A stretch of 64,000 nt of DNA from Bordetella parapertussis (GTDB lineage: Bacteria; Pseudomonadota; Gammaproteobacteria; Burkholderiales; Burkholderiaceae_B). A program made the translations under genes and the position numbers. The notes under the pieces are model-generated. The model ran no database searches. It worked only from the letters and a program-made list of their open reading frames with translations, and was not told the origin of the DNA. The stretch spans positions 17,970 to 81,969 of the forward strand of contig CAMDFD010000014.1 in the NCBI GenBank assembly GCA_945897365.1, written 5' to 3'. This document shows, piece after piece, positions 17,959 to 26,254 of the stretch (the stretch's first letter is position 1; every line of letters starts with the position of its first letter).

Positions 17959-18996
17959 ATGGCCTCTAAGCACTCACCTAAAACCACGCCGTGCCATACG
18001 CGCGACGACCCGACCGACTTTGACAGCCCTCACGCAGCGGCGCTGGCATCGGCCGAGCGCACCCTCACGCTCGAGGCTCAAGCCATTATTGAGCTTAAAA
18101 ACCGCCTCAACGAGGACTTTGCAGAAGCCGTCGCACTGATTTTGGGCTGCTCCGGACGAGTCGTCGTTTGCGGTTTGGGTAAAACAGGTCATATCGCCCG
18201 CAAAATCGCGGCGACCTTCGCCTCTACCGGAACACCGGCTTTTTTCTTGCACGCTGCCGAGGCCATCCATGGCGACATTGGAATGTTGGGCGGACAAGAC
18301 CTTCTCATCGCTCTGTCTTATTCCGGTAACGGTCAAGAATTACTCACCATTTTGCCCGCGGCGCACCGCTTAGGCGTCAAGGTCATCGCCATCACAGGCA
18401 ACGTGCAATCCGAGCTCGCGAAACTTGCCGAGGTCCACCTCGATATCAGCGTGACGCAAGAAGCCTGCCCACTCAATCTCGCCCCAACAGCAAGCACCAC
18501 CACCGCACTCGCTTTAGGTGATGCGCTTGCAGTGGCCTGCCTTGAAGCGCGCGGCTTTGGTCATGAGGATTTTGCCCGATCGCACCCCGGAGGCGCGCTC
18601 GGCAGACGCCTGTTGCTGCGTGTTTCGGATGTCATGCGCTGTAGCGACGCCGTACCCACCGTTGCGGCCGACGCCACAGTATTTCAAGCGTTAGAAGAAA
18701 TCTCTCGAAAGGGTATGGGCATGACCGCGGTGCTCGATGCCAATGGTTGTGCCATCGGTATTTTTACTGATGGTGATCTGCGTCGCCTGATCGAGAAGAA
18801 GGGTGACGTCCGCAATGTGCTTGTCACAGAAGGTATGTCACGCAATCCGCGACATATCGCTGCCGAGGCTTTAGCCGTCGATGCCGCTACCCTGATGGAC
18901 CGCCACCGCCTCAACCAAATGCTGGTCGCTGAGGCAAATGGCAAACTCGTAGGCGCCCTGCATATGCATGACCTGATGGCCGCCAAGGTTGTTTGA
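17959..18996 (+). CDS. kdsD: Arabinose-5-phosphate isomerase (KpsF/GutQ family)
   Basis: 345 residues. Makes D-arabinose 5-phosphate from ribulose 5-phosphate, the first step to KDO for lipopolysaccharide. An N-terminal SIS domain (VVVCGLGKTGHIARKIAATFASTG, ALSYSGNGQELL, APTASTTTALALGDALA) is followed by two CBS domains (from about 230: DVMRCSDAVPTVAADATVFQAL, and IAAEALAVDAATLMDRHRLN). First gene of a KDO/LPS-transport operon with kdsC, lptC, lptA and lptB. Start ATG 17959. Confidence 0.95.
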   Translation: MASKHSPKTTPCHTRDDPTDFDSPHAAALASAERTLTLEAQAIIELKNRLNEDFAEAVALILGCSGRVVVCGLGKTGHIARKIAATFASTGTPAFFLHAAEAIHGDIGMLGGQDLLIALSYSGNGQELLTILPAAHRLGVKVIAITGNVQSELAKLAEVHLDISVTQEACPLNLAPTASTTTALALGDALAVACLEARGFGHEDFARSHPGGALGRRLLLRVSDVMRCSDAVPTVAADATVFQALEEISRKGMGMTAVLDANGCAIGIFTDGDLRRLIEKKGDVRNVLVTEGMSRNPRHIAAEALAVDAATLMDRHRLNQMLVAEANGKLVGALHMHDLMAAKVV

Positions 18997-19006
18997 GATA
19001 ACGTCC

Positions 19007-19606
19007 ATGAATAAACCCCATTTCATTCCCCACCCTGCCGAAGCACTGGTGCTGGCCCGTATTCCCTCCACCCTGCGAGAGCGCCTCGGACAAATCAAAC
19101 TGATGGTGTTCGATGTCGATGGCGTGCTGACCGACGGTAGTCTTTGGTACGGTGAACAAGGTGAAATGTTCAAACGCTTTAATGCACTCGACGGTCATGG
19201 TTTAAAGATGCTTACGACCAGCGGAATCAAAGTCGCACTGGTGACTGGTCGCGAGGGACCGATCGTCGATCGCCGAGCCGCTGAACTGGGACTCGGGGAC
19301 GTCTTGCAAAACGTCCGCGACAAAGGCGCCGCGTTAAATGAACTTGTGGCACGACACCGCCTGACGCTCGAAGAGTCTGGCTTTATGGGTGATGATCTGA
19401 TCGATTTGCCCGCTATGCAGCGCGCCGGTTTTGCCGCAAGCGTACCGGACGCACCTGCCTATGTCACCCAGGCTGCCCACTGGACCGCGACCAAAGCAGG
19501 CGGAAAAGGTGCTGTGCGTGAATGTTGCGACTTAATCTTGGCCTCTCAAGGTCGACTTGGACACTTTTTTCAACCAGGCCGCCTCGGCCCCGGTTCTATT
19601 CAGTGA
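19007..19606 (+). CDS. kdsC: 3-deoxy-D-manno-octulosonate 8-phosphate phosphatase
   Basis: 199 residues from ATG 19007. HAD-superfamily phosphatase without a cap domain: MVFDVDGVLTDGSLWYG carries the nucleophile D36 and acid D38; ALVTGREGP and FMGDDLIDLPAM are the later HAD motifs. Releases KDO from KDO-8-P in the cytoplasm. The frame extends back to a TTG at 18989 overlapping kdsD, but the ATG after the kdsD stop fits the family better. Confidence 0.94.
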   Translation: MNKPHFIPHPAEALVLARIPSTLRERLGQIKLMVFDVDGVLTDGSLWYGEQGEMFKRFNALDGHGLKMLTTSGIKVALVTGREGPIVDRRAAELGLGDVLQNVRDKGAALNELVARHRLTLEESGFMGDDLIDLPAMQRAGFAASVPDAPAYVTQAAHWTATKAGGKGAVRECCDLILASQGRLGHFFQPGRLGPGSIQ

Positions 19607-19616
19607 CCGCGACCCC

Positions 19617-20219
19617 ATGAAAGAACGCGCCTCCATCGTAGTCTCGATTTTCATCCTCACTTTGTTGGTGATGGGGACGTGGTGGGCGGCCGACTACTCT
19701 CAGCGTGCTGTTCAGATTGATCCCCCGAGCCGGCTGACCCACGAGCGCGACACCTGGGCAAAAAAAATAGTGCTGATTCGGACCAATGACAAGGGGATTG
19801 TGATTCATCGCCTCGAGGGCGATCTAATGGAACACTTTCCTGACGACAAATCCTACGAGCTTCAGGCACCGCGTGCTTATACCCTCAAAGAAGAAAACCC
19901 ACTGACTGTCGCCACCTCCAAAGTCGCGTTTATTTACGATGAAGGCGACCGGATTATCATGCGCGGAGACGCCGTACTGCTGCGCCTAGGCGATGCAGCA
20001 CGGCAGCCACTCAATTTTCGCAGTGAAGAGATCACACTGTTAGTGAATAAAGATCTTGCCTACACAGACATGCCCGCCATCGCAATAAGCGGTCGCTCCA
20101 AAATGTCCGGTGTAGGGATGCGTTTTAACAATGCCACGCAACAATTGGACGTATTCAAATCAACAGATGTCGACATCGCCCCCAAAGACCCACGCGAGGG
20201 CGCCAAGCCTCCTGCATAA
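19617..20219 (+). CDS. lptC: LPS export system protein LptC
   Basis: 200 residues. A single N-terminal membrane span (SIVVSIFILTLLVMGTWWAADYS) is followed by a periplasmic beta-jellyroll of the LptC/OstA type (GDLMEHFPDDKSYELQAPRAY, VAFIYDEGDRIIMRGDAVLLR, LAYTDMPAIAISGRSKMSGVGMRF split over the domain). LptC receives LPS from LptB2FG and hands it to LptA. ATG 19617 gives the expected length; the frame runs upstream into kdsC. Same operon as kdsD-kdsC. Confidence 0.9.
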   Translation: MKERASIVVSIFILTLLVMGTWWAADYSQRAVQIDPPSRLTHERDTWAKKIVLIRTNDKGIVIHRLEGDLMEHFPDDKSYELQAPRAYTLKEENPLTVATSKVAFIYDEGDRIIMRGDAVLLRLGDAARQPLNFRSEEITLLVNKDLAYTDMPAIAISGRSKMSGVGMRFNNATQQLDVFKSTDVDIAPKDPREGAKPPA

Positions 20220-20230
20220 AGAGCCAATCC

Positions 20231-20890
20231 ATGATTTTTAAACTCGCCCTACCATTTCTTTGCAAGCTCATCCTTCTTGGCTCCGTTGCCTCCGCACAGG
20301 CGCAAACCGCAGCTGCGGGCGCGACACCGACCACCCCCGTCGAAGAACCCAGCACCATGATTTTGTCTGATACGCTGCGCTTTGACGATGCCAAAAAAGA
20401 AAGTACCTTTACTGGCAAGGTTGTGATGACGCGCGGCTTGTTGTCGTTGAGCTCCGACGTGTTGTCGATGCGCGAGGACGCCGAAGGCAACCAGCACGGG
20501 ATCGCGACAGCAGACCCCGGCAAGCGTGTCTTCATTCGCCAAGTTCGGCCCGAAAACTTCGAGGTCCTCGAGGGTGTAGCGCTCAAGGCAGACTACGACG
20601 GCAAAAATGAAACGTTTGATTTGATTGGTCAGGCCGTCGTCACTCGCTATATTTGCGGCAAGCATTTTGATACGGTCAGTGGGCAGCAAGTCCGCTACAA
20701 CCAAAAAACAGATGTCTATCAGGCTTTCTCCGGCCCCGACTCCTACAATCCAGACGGACGCGTGCGCTCTGTCGCACAACCTAAAGCACGTACTGAAGCT
20801 GCCATCTCAGCCTGCCGGGCCGCACAGGCCAATACGCCCGCGCCCGCGCTCTTGCCTGCAAGCCCTCCCGCTGTGGCGCCTCGCCCCTAA
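20231..20890 (+). CDS. lptA: LPS transport periplasmic protein LptA
   Basis: 219 residues with a cleavable signal peptide (MIFKLALPFLCKLILLGSVA, cleavage near AQA). The OstA_N/LptA beta-jellyroll follows (DTLRFDDAKKESTFTGKVVMTRG, VLEGVALKADYDGKNETFDLIG, GQQVRYNQKTDVYQAF). It forms the periplasmic LPS bridge. The C-terminal 40 residues are a Pro/Ala-rich tail that looks unstructured. Eleven bp after lptC. Confidence 0.9.
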   Translation: MIFKLALPFLCKLILLGSVASAQAQTAAAGATPTTPVEEPSTMILSDTLRFDDAKKESTFTGKVVMTRGLLSLSSDVLSMREDAEGNQHGIATADPGKRVFIRQVRPENFEVLEGVALKADYDGKNETFDLIGQAVVTRYICGKHFDTVSGQQVRYNQKTDVYQAFSGPDSYNPDGRVRSVAQPKARTEAAISACRAAQANTPAPALLPASPPAVAPRP

Positions 20891-20915
20891 TACCCAAAGA
20901 CACCTAAGCTTCTCC

Positions 20916-21707
20916 ATGCAAACATCACACGCCTCTTCCAACTTTGATTCACAAGCCCTTTCGACGCCCGGACAACTGAGCGCAACGGGTCTGCGTAAAT
21001 CCTATGGCGGCCGGATGGTGGTGCAAGACGTATCGATTTCAGTTAACAGCGGTGAAGTCGTGGGTCTACTGGGCCCCAACGGCGCTGGAAAAACCACGAG
21101 TTTTTATATGATTGTCGGATTGGTGGCCGCCGATGCAGGCCGGATCGAAATCGACGATACCGTTATCAGCAGCATGCCTATCCACAAACGCGCGCGCCTC
21201 GGGCTGTCCTACCTGCCCCAAGATGCCTCCGTATTCAGACGTCTGACCGTCGAAGAAAATATTCGGGCCGTGCTCGAACTTCAAATCGATAATGATGGTA
21301 AAAAATTCTCCTCAAAAAAAATTGAGGAGCAACTGGATTCCTTGCTTGATGAGTTACAAATCGCCCATATCCGTCGCAACAGTGCGCTCTCCCTCTCGGG
21401 TGGAGAGCGACGGCGCGTCGAAATCTCGCGCGCGCTTGCCACGCGGCCTCGCTTCATCTTGCTGGACGAACCTTTCGCCGGCGTTGACCCGATCGCAGTG
21501 ATTGAAATTCAACGCATCGTGCGCTTTCTTAAAAGCCGTGGCATCGGTGTGTTGATTACCGACCACAACGTTCGTGAAACCCTGGGTATTTGCGATCGCG
21601 CATACATCATTAGCGAAGGTAAAGTGTTGACGACAGGACAGCCCGAGGAGATTATCAACGACGCTTCGGTGCGTCGCGTCTATTTGGGCGAACACTTCAA
21701 AATGTAA
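20916..21707 (+). CDS. lptB: LPS export ABC transporter ATP-binding protein LptB
   Basis: 263 residues from ATG 20916. Walker A GPNGAGKTT at 53-61, Q-loop region SYLPQDASVFRRLTVEENI, signature LSGGERRRVEISRALA, Walker B FILLDEPFAGVDP and switch histidine in ITDHNVRETL. It energises LPS extraction with LptFG. About 20 extra N-terminal residues precede the core. It ends in a terminator. In many proteobacteria rpoN comes next; here it does not. Confidence 0.96.
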   Translation: MQTSHASSNFDSQALSTPGQLSATGLRKSYGGRMVVQDVSISVNSGEVVGLLGPNGAGKTTSFYMIVGLVAADAGRIEIDDTVISSMPIHKRARLGLSYLPQDASVFRRLTVEENIRAVLELQIDNDGKKFSSKKIEEQLDSLLDELQIAHIRRNSALSLSGGERRRVEISRALATRPRFILLDEPFAGVDPIAVIEIQRIVRFLKSRGIGVLITDHNVRETLGICDRAYIISEGKVLTTGQPEEIINDASVRRVYLGEHFKM

Positions 21708-21710
21708 GTC

Positions 21711-21742
21711 AAAAAAAGATTGGATACTATCCTCTCTTTTTT
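21711..21742 (+). terminator. Terminator after lptB
   Basis: The hairpin AAAAAAAGA-TT-GGATA-C-TATCC-TC-TCTTTTTT starts 4 bp after the lptB stop. It has an A-rich left arm, a GGATA/TATCC core and a run of six T. It would close the kdsD-lptB transcript and leaves hpf to a separate promoter. Confidence 0.7.
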
Positions 21743-21822
21743 GCTGCAGTGCAGCGTCAACGTTTTTGTCTTAGATCAATCTTTAAGGATTTACACCCTT
21801 GCTTTCTTCGGCTAATTCCTTA

Positions 21823-21846
21823 AACTAAATATATGACAATTTAGTT
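21823..21846 (+). promoter_or_regulatory. Inverted repeat upstream of hpf
   Basis: AACTAAAT (21823-21830) and ATTTAGTT (21839-21846) form an exact 8-bp inverted repeat with an 8-nt AT-rich spacer, 85 bp before the hpf start. It could be an operator or a promoter-proximal site for the hpf-ptsN-hprK-rapZ group. No clear -35/-10 pair can be assigned. The 223-bp lptB-hpf gap holds no other recognisable gene. Confidence 0.35.
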
Positions 21847-21930
21847 AAAGGAGCGCCTCACTAAACCTCTGCACGTCAAACCGTTGTAAGTGTTTGTACT
21901 TCGTTCTATCCCTTTAATGGAGAGTACGCA

Positions 21931-22257
21931 ATGAACCTAAACATTACTGGTCACCATCTTGACGTTACACCTGCCATCCGGGCATACATTCACACAAAGA
22001 TGTCGCGCGTCGTGCGCCACTTTGATCATGTGATCGATACACAGGTCTTTCTGTCGCTCGAACCTCTCAAGCACCGAGCGGAATTGACCCTTCACATTCG
22101 AGGTAAAGACATCCATTGCGAAGCCTCTGAGGATAACTTGTATGCAGCAATTGACTTACTCGTCGACAAAGTCGACCGTAAGGTCTTGCAACATAAGGCA
22201 CGCACTCAAGACCATCACCATATATCAGTCAAGCGACAAATCTTCGAGACTGCATAA
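21931..22257 (+). CDS. hpf: Ribosome hibernation promoting factor (short form)
   Basis: 108 residues, the short HPF/YfiA type. MNLNITGHHLDVTPAIRAYI, VFLSLEPLKHRAELTLHIRGKDIHCEA (split) and LYAAIDLLVDKVDRKVLQHK are the conserved S30AE domain. It binds the 30S decoding centre and promotes 100S ribosome formation in stationary phase. GGAGAGT about 8 nt before the ATG is a good ribosome-binding site. Followed by ptsN as in E. coli. Confidence 0.94.
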   Translation: MNLNITGHHLDVTPAIRAYIHTKMSRVVRHFDHVIDTQVFLSLEPLKHRAELTLHIRGKDIHCEASEDNLYAAIDLLVDKVDRKVLQHKARTQDHHHISVKRQIFETA

Positions 22258-22265
22258 AACTTAGA

Positions 22266-22299
22266 CTGCAACGGCCAATGTCATCTGGCCGCACTGCAG
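22266..22299 (+). other. Hairpin between hpf and ptsN
   Basis: CTGCA (22266-22270) and CGGCCA (22272-22277) pair with TGGCCG (22286-22291) and TGCAG (22295-22299). There is no poly-T tail, so this is more likely an mRNA processing or stability element than a terminator. Confidence 0.4.
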
Positions 22300-22301
22300 C
22301 A

Positions 22302-22307
22302 TATAAT
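22302..22307 (+). promoter_or_regulatory. Consensus -10 box just before ptsN
   Basis: A perfect TATAAT ends 8 bp before the ptsN ATG (22315). If used, transcription would start at or within a base or two of the start codon, giving a leaderless ptsN mRNA; no Shine-Dalgarno is visible upstream of ptsN. The -35 region is poor, so this could be chance. Confidence 0.3.
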
Positions 22308-22314
22308 CAAATGC

Positions 22315-22770
22315 ATGAAACTTTTGCCACGCATCTTGCCTGTCAGCAACATCGTGCTCAACCTCACTGTTACGAGTAAAAAGCGCGCCTTTGAACAGGC
22401 TAGCCTTTTATTTGAGAACAATAACGGGATTGAGCGCGCGGCCGTTTACGAAAGCTTATTTGCGCGAGAGTGCCTTGGCTCAACAGCGCTCGGCGGGGGC
22501 ATCGCCGTTCCTCATGGCAGAGTCAAAGGCATCAAGCATGCCGCCGCTGCTTTTTTCAGGCTGGCACAACCCATTGCTTTTGACGCGCCTGACCATGCGC
22601 CTGTTCAGCAATTACTTTTTCTCGTCGCCCCAGAAGCGGAAACCCAACAACATCTCGATATACTGGCAGAGGTGGCTCAGCGTCTCTCTGACCCCGCTTT
22701 ACGAGCGCGCCTAGCCACCGAGGTCGATCCCATCGTTATCCATCAGCTGCTGACCGCCGGTCAGGCTTAG
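22315..22770 (+). CDS. ptsN: PTS IIA-like nitrogen-regulatory protein PtsN (EIIA-Ntr)
   Basis: 151 residues. The phosphorylatable histidine H67 lies in GGGIAVPHGRVKG; LFARECLGSTALG and LLFLVAPEAETQQHLDILAEVA are family-typical. EIIA-Ntr receives phosphate from NPr/HPr and regulates potassium, nitrogen and stress responses. It is followed by hprK and rapZ. No sugar-specific PTS permease is present in the window, so the system is probably regulatory. Confidence 0.94.
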   Translation: MKLLPRILPVSNIVLNLTVTSKKRAFEQASLLFENNNGIERAAVYESLFARECLGSTALGGGIAVPHGRVKGIKHAAAAFFRLAQPIAFDAPDHAPVQQLLFLVAPEAETQQHLDILAEVAQRLSDPALRARLATEVDPIVIHQLLTAGQA

Positions 22771-22811
22771 CTACAAAACGGTCGGCCTCTTCCCTCAACT
22801 ACGGAGTCGCT

Positions 22812-23738
22812 ATGCTGACGGTGCAGGATCTAGTGAATGACAATGTCGAAGACATTTCTTTCAAATGGGTGGCAGGACAATCGGCGGCAAATCGCCTGAT
22901 TCCTGACAACGGGATGGCCGCTGCTGACTTGATCGGCCACCTAAATCTGATCCACCCCTCTCGTATCCAAGTCTTTGGTCGTGAAGAAATGGATTACTAC
23001 ACCCGCTTCGATACGCGTCGGCGAGTGCACCATCTCGAAGAGTTACTCGCGGGCGGCGTACCTGCCATTCTGCTGGCTGACGACTTACAGGCCACGGACG
23101 ACTTGATTCTCAACTGCGAGAATAGCCACGTACCCCTTTTATCGACCTCAGTTCATGCCGCAGAGCTGATCGACCTCTTACGCATTTATCTCAGCCGTCG
23201 ACTCGCCCCGACCACCACGGTTCACGGTGTCTTCATGGATGTACTGGGACTCGGCGTGCTCATTACCGGCGAATCCGGCCTGGGCAAAAGCGAGCTTGCG
23301 TTAGAGTTGATTTCTCGCGGTCACGGACTCGTCGCCGACGATGCGGTTGAGTTGTCACGCACCGCACCCCATGCCATCGAGGGCCATTGTCCGGAGCTCT
23401 TGCGCAATATGCTCGAGGTACGAGGTCTGGGTTTGCTCAATATCCGGACCATCTTTGGTGAAACCTCCGTGCGGCGCAAAATGAAGCTCAAGCTGATTGT
23501 GCATCTGGTTCGCGCAACGGCACAGGACAAATTCGAACGACTCCCCTTACAAGATATGACACAGGACATGCTCGGTTGTCCGATTCGCAAAGTCATGCTT
23601 CAGGTCGCAGCCGGCCGAAACCTTGCCGTGCTCGTCGAGGCCGCTGTACGCAATACGATCCTCAAACTACGCGGCATCGACACGCTCGCCGAATTCATGG
23701 CGCGGCAATCGGCCGCCATCGCTCAAGGGCAAAATTAA
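22812..23738 (+). CDS. hprK: HPr kinase/phosphorylase
   Basis: 308 residues. N-terminal HprK domain, then a kinase domain with P-loop GESGLGKS (153-160) and the HPrK signature LLNMLEVRGLG-like LRNMLEVRGLGLLNIRTIFGE. ATP/PPi-dependent phosphorylation of a serine on HPr. In betaproteobacteria it sits between ptsN and rapZ, as here. GGAG 8 nt before ATG 22812. Two bases separate its stop from the rapZ ATG. Confidence 0.95.
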   Translation: MLTVQDLVNDNVEDISFKWVAGQSAANRLIPDNGMAAADLIGHLNLIHPSRIQVFGREEMDYYTRFDTRRRVHHLEELLAGGVPAILLADDLQATDDLILNCENSHVPLLSTSVHAAELIDLLRIYLSRRLAPTTTVHGVFMDVLGLGVLITGESGLGKSELALELISRGHGLVADDAVELSRTAPHAIEGHCPELLRNMLEVRGLGLLNIRTIFGETSVRRKMKLKLIVHLVRATAQDKFERLPLQDMTQDMLGCPIRKVMLQVAAGRNLAVLVEAAVRNTILKLRGIDTLAEFMARQSAAIAQGQN

Positions 23739-23739
23739 C

Positions 23740-24612
23740 ATGCCTGCGCTCAAAGTCGTTCTCTTGACTGGCATTTCCGGCTCTGGCAAGTCCGTAGCGT
23801 TGCGCATGCTCGAAGATGCGGGCTACGTGTGCGTCGACAATCTTCCTCTGCGTTTTTTGCATGAATTTATGACCTCGATGCGCGATGATGCGGCAAAGCG
23901 GATCGCGGTCGCAATCGATGTCCGCTCCCCTGGCGAGCTTGCAGAAATGCCTGCCGTCATTAGTGCGCTCAACACGGCAAATACTGAATTTAAATTGATT
24001 TTTCTGGATGCGGACAATGAAACTCTGGTGCATCGCTACTCAGAGTCGCGTCGTCGTCATCCCCTTGCAGAACGTCTAACCCAAAAAGGCTTGAGCGCCA
24101 CACTGGAAGAATGTATTGAACTAGAGCGCGATCAACTGAGTGACCTGCGCAACTTAGGTCACGTGATCGATACGTCGGGCCTGATGCCAGGTCAACTGCG
24201 CGCTTGGATGCGCGACCTGATTCAAGCCGACCGCAAACCACTACTCATCACTTTTGAATCCTTTGCGTTCAAACAGGGTGTCCCCAGAGACGCCGACCTG
24301 GTGTTTGATGTGCGATGCCTGCCAAATCCCCACTATGATCCAGCCCTGCGTCCACTCACGGGCCGAGATCAACCTGTCGCAAACTGGCTCAAAAGTTTCG
24401 CAGATGTCGAACTGATGATCAGTGACATTGAGGGCTTTATTCGTAAATGGTTGCCGCGTTACACCGAAGACACGCGCAGCTACCTGACGGTCGCCATCGG
24501 CTGCACTGGTGGCAAACATCGCTCCGTGTATGTGGTCGAAACACTCGCCAAACGCTTTGCCGATCAACAATTGCTCGTGCGCCATCGCCATCAACCCGAG
24601 ATCTCCGGATGA
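23740..24612 (+). CDS. rapZ: RNase adapter protein RapZ
   Basis: 290 residues from ATG 23740. Walker A GISGSGKS (11-18), then CVDNLPLRFLHEF, IDVRSPGEL and SFAFKQGVPRDADLVFDVRCLPNPHYDP. The C-terminal half ends in VAIGCTGGKHRSVYV. In E. coli RapZ senses glucosamine-6-phosphate and delivers GlmZ sRNA to RNase E; whether that RNA circuit exists here cannot be judged. It overlaps rlpA by 4 bp (ATGA). Confidence 0.95.
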   Translation: MPALKVVLLTGISGSGKSVALRMLEDAGYVCVDNLPLRFLHEFMTSMRDDAAKRIAVAIDVRSPGELAEMPAVISALNTANTEFKLIFLDADNETLVHRYSESRRRHPLAERLTQKGLSATLEECIELERDQLSDLRNLGHVIDTSGLMPGQLRAWMRDLIQADRKPLLITFESFAFKQGVPRDADLVFDVRCLPNPHYDPALRPLTGRDQPVANWLKSFADVELMISDIEGFIRKWLPRYTEDTRSYLTVAIGCTGGKHRSVYVVETLAKRFADQQLLVRHRHQPEISG

Positions 24613-25184
24613 AAAACGGCACGGCTCAACTGCTGCGACTGCTCAGTATCTGCGCTTTATGTGGACTCCTCGCAGCCTGCGGATCGAGCTCCCGCAAAGG
24701 CGGCTATTACAAAGACGATGGCCCCGGGGCCAACCCGCCCGCAAATTTGGATCGCGTGCCAGATGCCGTACCCAAAATCGAGCCGCTCGCACGGGGTCCA
24801 AATCGGCCTTATACCGCGCTTGGACAAAGCTTTACACCTGATACAAGCGGACGCCCTTATCGCGTTCAAGGTCGCGCCTCATGGTACGGCAGAAAGTTTC
24901 ATGGCAAACCGACCTCGAATGGCGAGCGCTATGATATGTACGCGATGACCGCTGCGCATCCCACGCTGCCGATCCCCAGCTATGTGCGGGTTACGCGCGT
25001 GTCGACCGGCAAGACCGTCGTGCTGCGGGTCAACGACCGAGGACCTTTCCTTCGGGGCAGGGTGATTGATTTGTCCTATGTGGCCGCCTATCAACTCGGC
25101 GTGATCGCCACAGGCAGTGCTGAGGTGATCGTCGAGCGGATCATGCCCGAGGAAATTCGTAACTGGCGGGCGCGTAAACCTTAG
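24609..25184 (+). CDS. rlpA: Septal ring lytic transglycosylase-like lipoprotein RlpA, short form
   Basis: 191 residues. Lipoprotein signal with lipobox LAAC (C24), then a linker and a double-psi beta-barrel (GRASWYGRKFHGKPTSNGER onward). The residues corresponding to the catalytic set of Pseudomonas RlpA are present: E in NGERYDM, H in TAAHPTLP and D in VNDRGPF. No C-terminal SPOR domain follows, so septal recruitment by denuded glycan is not expected. Translationally coupled to rapZ. It would act on peptidoglycan from the outer membrane. Confidence 0.9.
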   Translation: MKNGTAQLLRLLSICALCGLLAACGSSSRKGGYYKDDGPGANPPANLDRVPDAVPKIEPLARGPNRPYTALGQSFTPDTSGRPYRVQGRASWYGRKFHGKPTSNGERYDMYAMTAAHPTLPIPSYVRVTRVSTGKTVVLRVNDRGPFLRGRVIDLSYVAAYQLGVIATGSAEVIVERIMPEEIRNWRARKP

Positions 25185-25228
25185 CCATGCAGCGAACTGA
25201 ACGACTTCCTGTGTTCAGAAAACGACTC

Positions 25229-26203
25229 TTACGTCTCTTCGTGTTTTGCTTTTAGCGCGAGTGCTCGGGAATACAAAGCATCACGCGGCTGACCGGTCGC
25301 CTTGGCCGCTACGCGGGCAACGTCGCGCACGGACATCGACTCAAGCAACACATCAAGCCACGCATCAATCGAGGCACTCTCTTCCAGTTCGAGCTCCTCT
25401 GACTGCACGACAACAGGAGGATGAATAATGACGACATACTCTCCTTGCTCGCGATGCGGATCCTCTGCGAGCCACTGCGCCGCCTGCGCAATTGGCATGG
25501 TCGCAATTTCCTCGAAACGTTTAGTCAGCTCGCGGGCAAACGTCACCTTGCGTGTCGGACCAACCACTGCCACCGCATCTGTCGCACTGGCGACAATCCG
25601 ATGTGGTGCCTCATAAAATACAGTTGCCGCGGGCAGTTGTGTCCATTGCCTAAACCAACGCTGCCTCGCAGCAGACTTGATCGGAGCAAACCCCGCGAAC
25701 ACAAAACCCGGCGAAGCATCCGTCGTGACGCCTGCGCCCATCAACGCCGTAATCAAGGCATTTGGGCCGGGCAAAGGGATCACCCGCAAACCCGCTTGCC
25801 TGACGGCCTGCACCACAAGACCTCCGGGATCACTCACTGCGGGCGAGCCCGCATCAGATATCAAGGCCACCCGCTGTCCTGACTGAAGGCGTGCGACGAT
25901 CTCTGTCGCAGCACTCAGCTCGTTATGACGATGCGCAGCAATCAAGGGCGTATTAATTCCCCAAGCTTCGAGCAAGTTCCGGCTCGCCCGGGTGTCTTCG
26001 GCGGCAATCACATCCGCCCGGCTCAGGGCATGCCAGGCACGCAAACTCAAGTCACCTAAGTTTCCAATCGGTGTCGCGACGACATACAGGGCGTGCGTCG
26101 GCCATTGCTGTCCCTCCATACGCTCGCTCAACCGGCCCCAAGCGTTTGGCGGTGAATCGGCATGTGCGTGTTCGGTCATTGCGGATAGGCTAGATTCATT
26201 CAT
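25229..26203 (-). CDS. rsmI: 16S rRNA (cytidine(1402)-2'-O)-methyltransferase
   Basis: Tetrapyrrole-methylase-fold protein of about 324 residues. ALYVVATPIGNLGDLSLRA is the N-terminal signature; AEDTRASRNLLEAWGI, ALISDAGSPAVSDPG and FAGFAPIKSAARQRW follow. It methylates the 2'-OH of C1402 in 16S rRNA. The frame extends to 26311, but ATG 26203 avoids overlap with the divergent yraN gene; ATG 26179 is another possible start. Divergent from yraN as in the E. coli rsmI region, but lpoA is absent. Confidence 0.94.
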   Translation of the reverse strand: MNESSLSAMTEHAHADSPPNAWGRLSERMEGQQWPTHALYVVATPIGNLGDLSLRAWHALSRADVIAAEDTRASRNLLEAWGINTPLIAAHRHNELSAATEIVARLQSGQRVALISDAGSPAVSDPGGLVVQAVRQAGLRVIPLPGPNALITALMGAGVTTDASPGFVFAGFAPIKSAARQRWFRQWTQLPAATVFYEAPHRIVASATDAVAVVGPTRKVTFARELTKRFEEIATMPIAQAAQWLAEDPHREQGEYVVIIHPPVVVQSEELELEESASIDAWLDVLLESMSVRDVARVAAKATGQPRDALYSRALALKAKHEET

Positions 26204-26254
26204 TGTGTCAGTGTAGACCGCCCAACCACTCTGCGTCACGCACAAGCGCCTCCT

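Noticed and set aside
21708..21930. A degraded rpoN remnant between lptB and hpf
   Set aside because: No RpoN-like peptide (such as the RpoN box) could be read in any frame; the gap is AT-rich non-coding DNA with a terminator.
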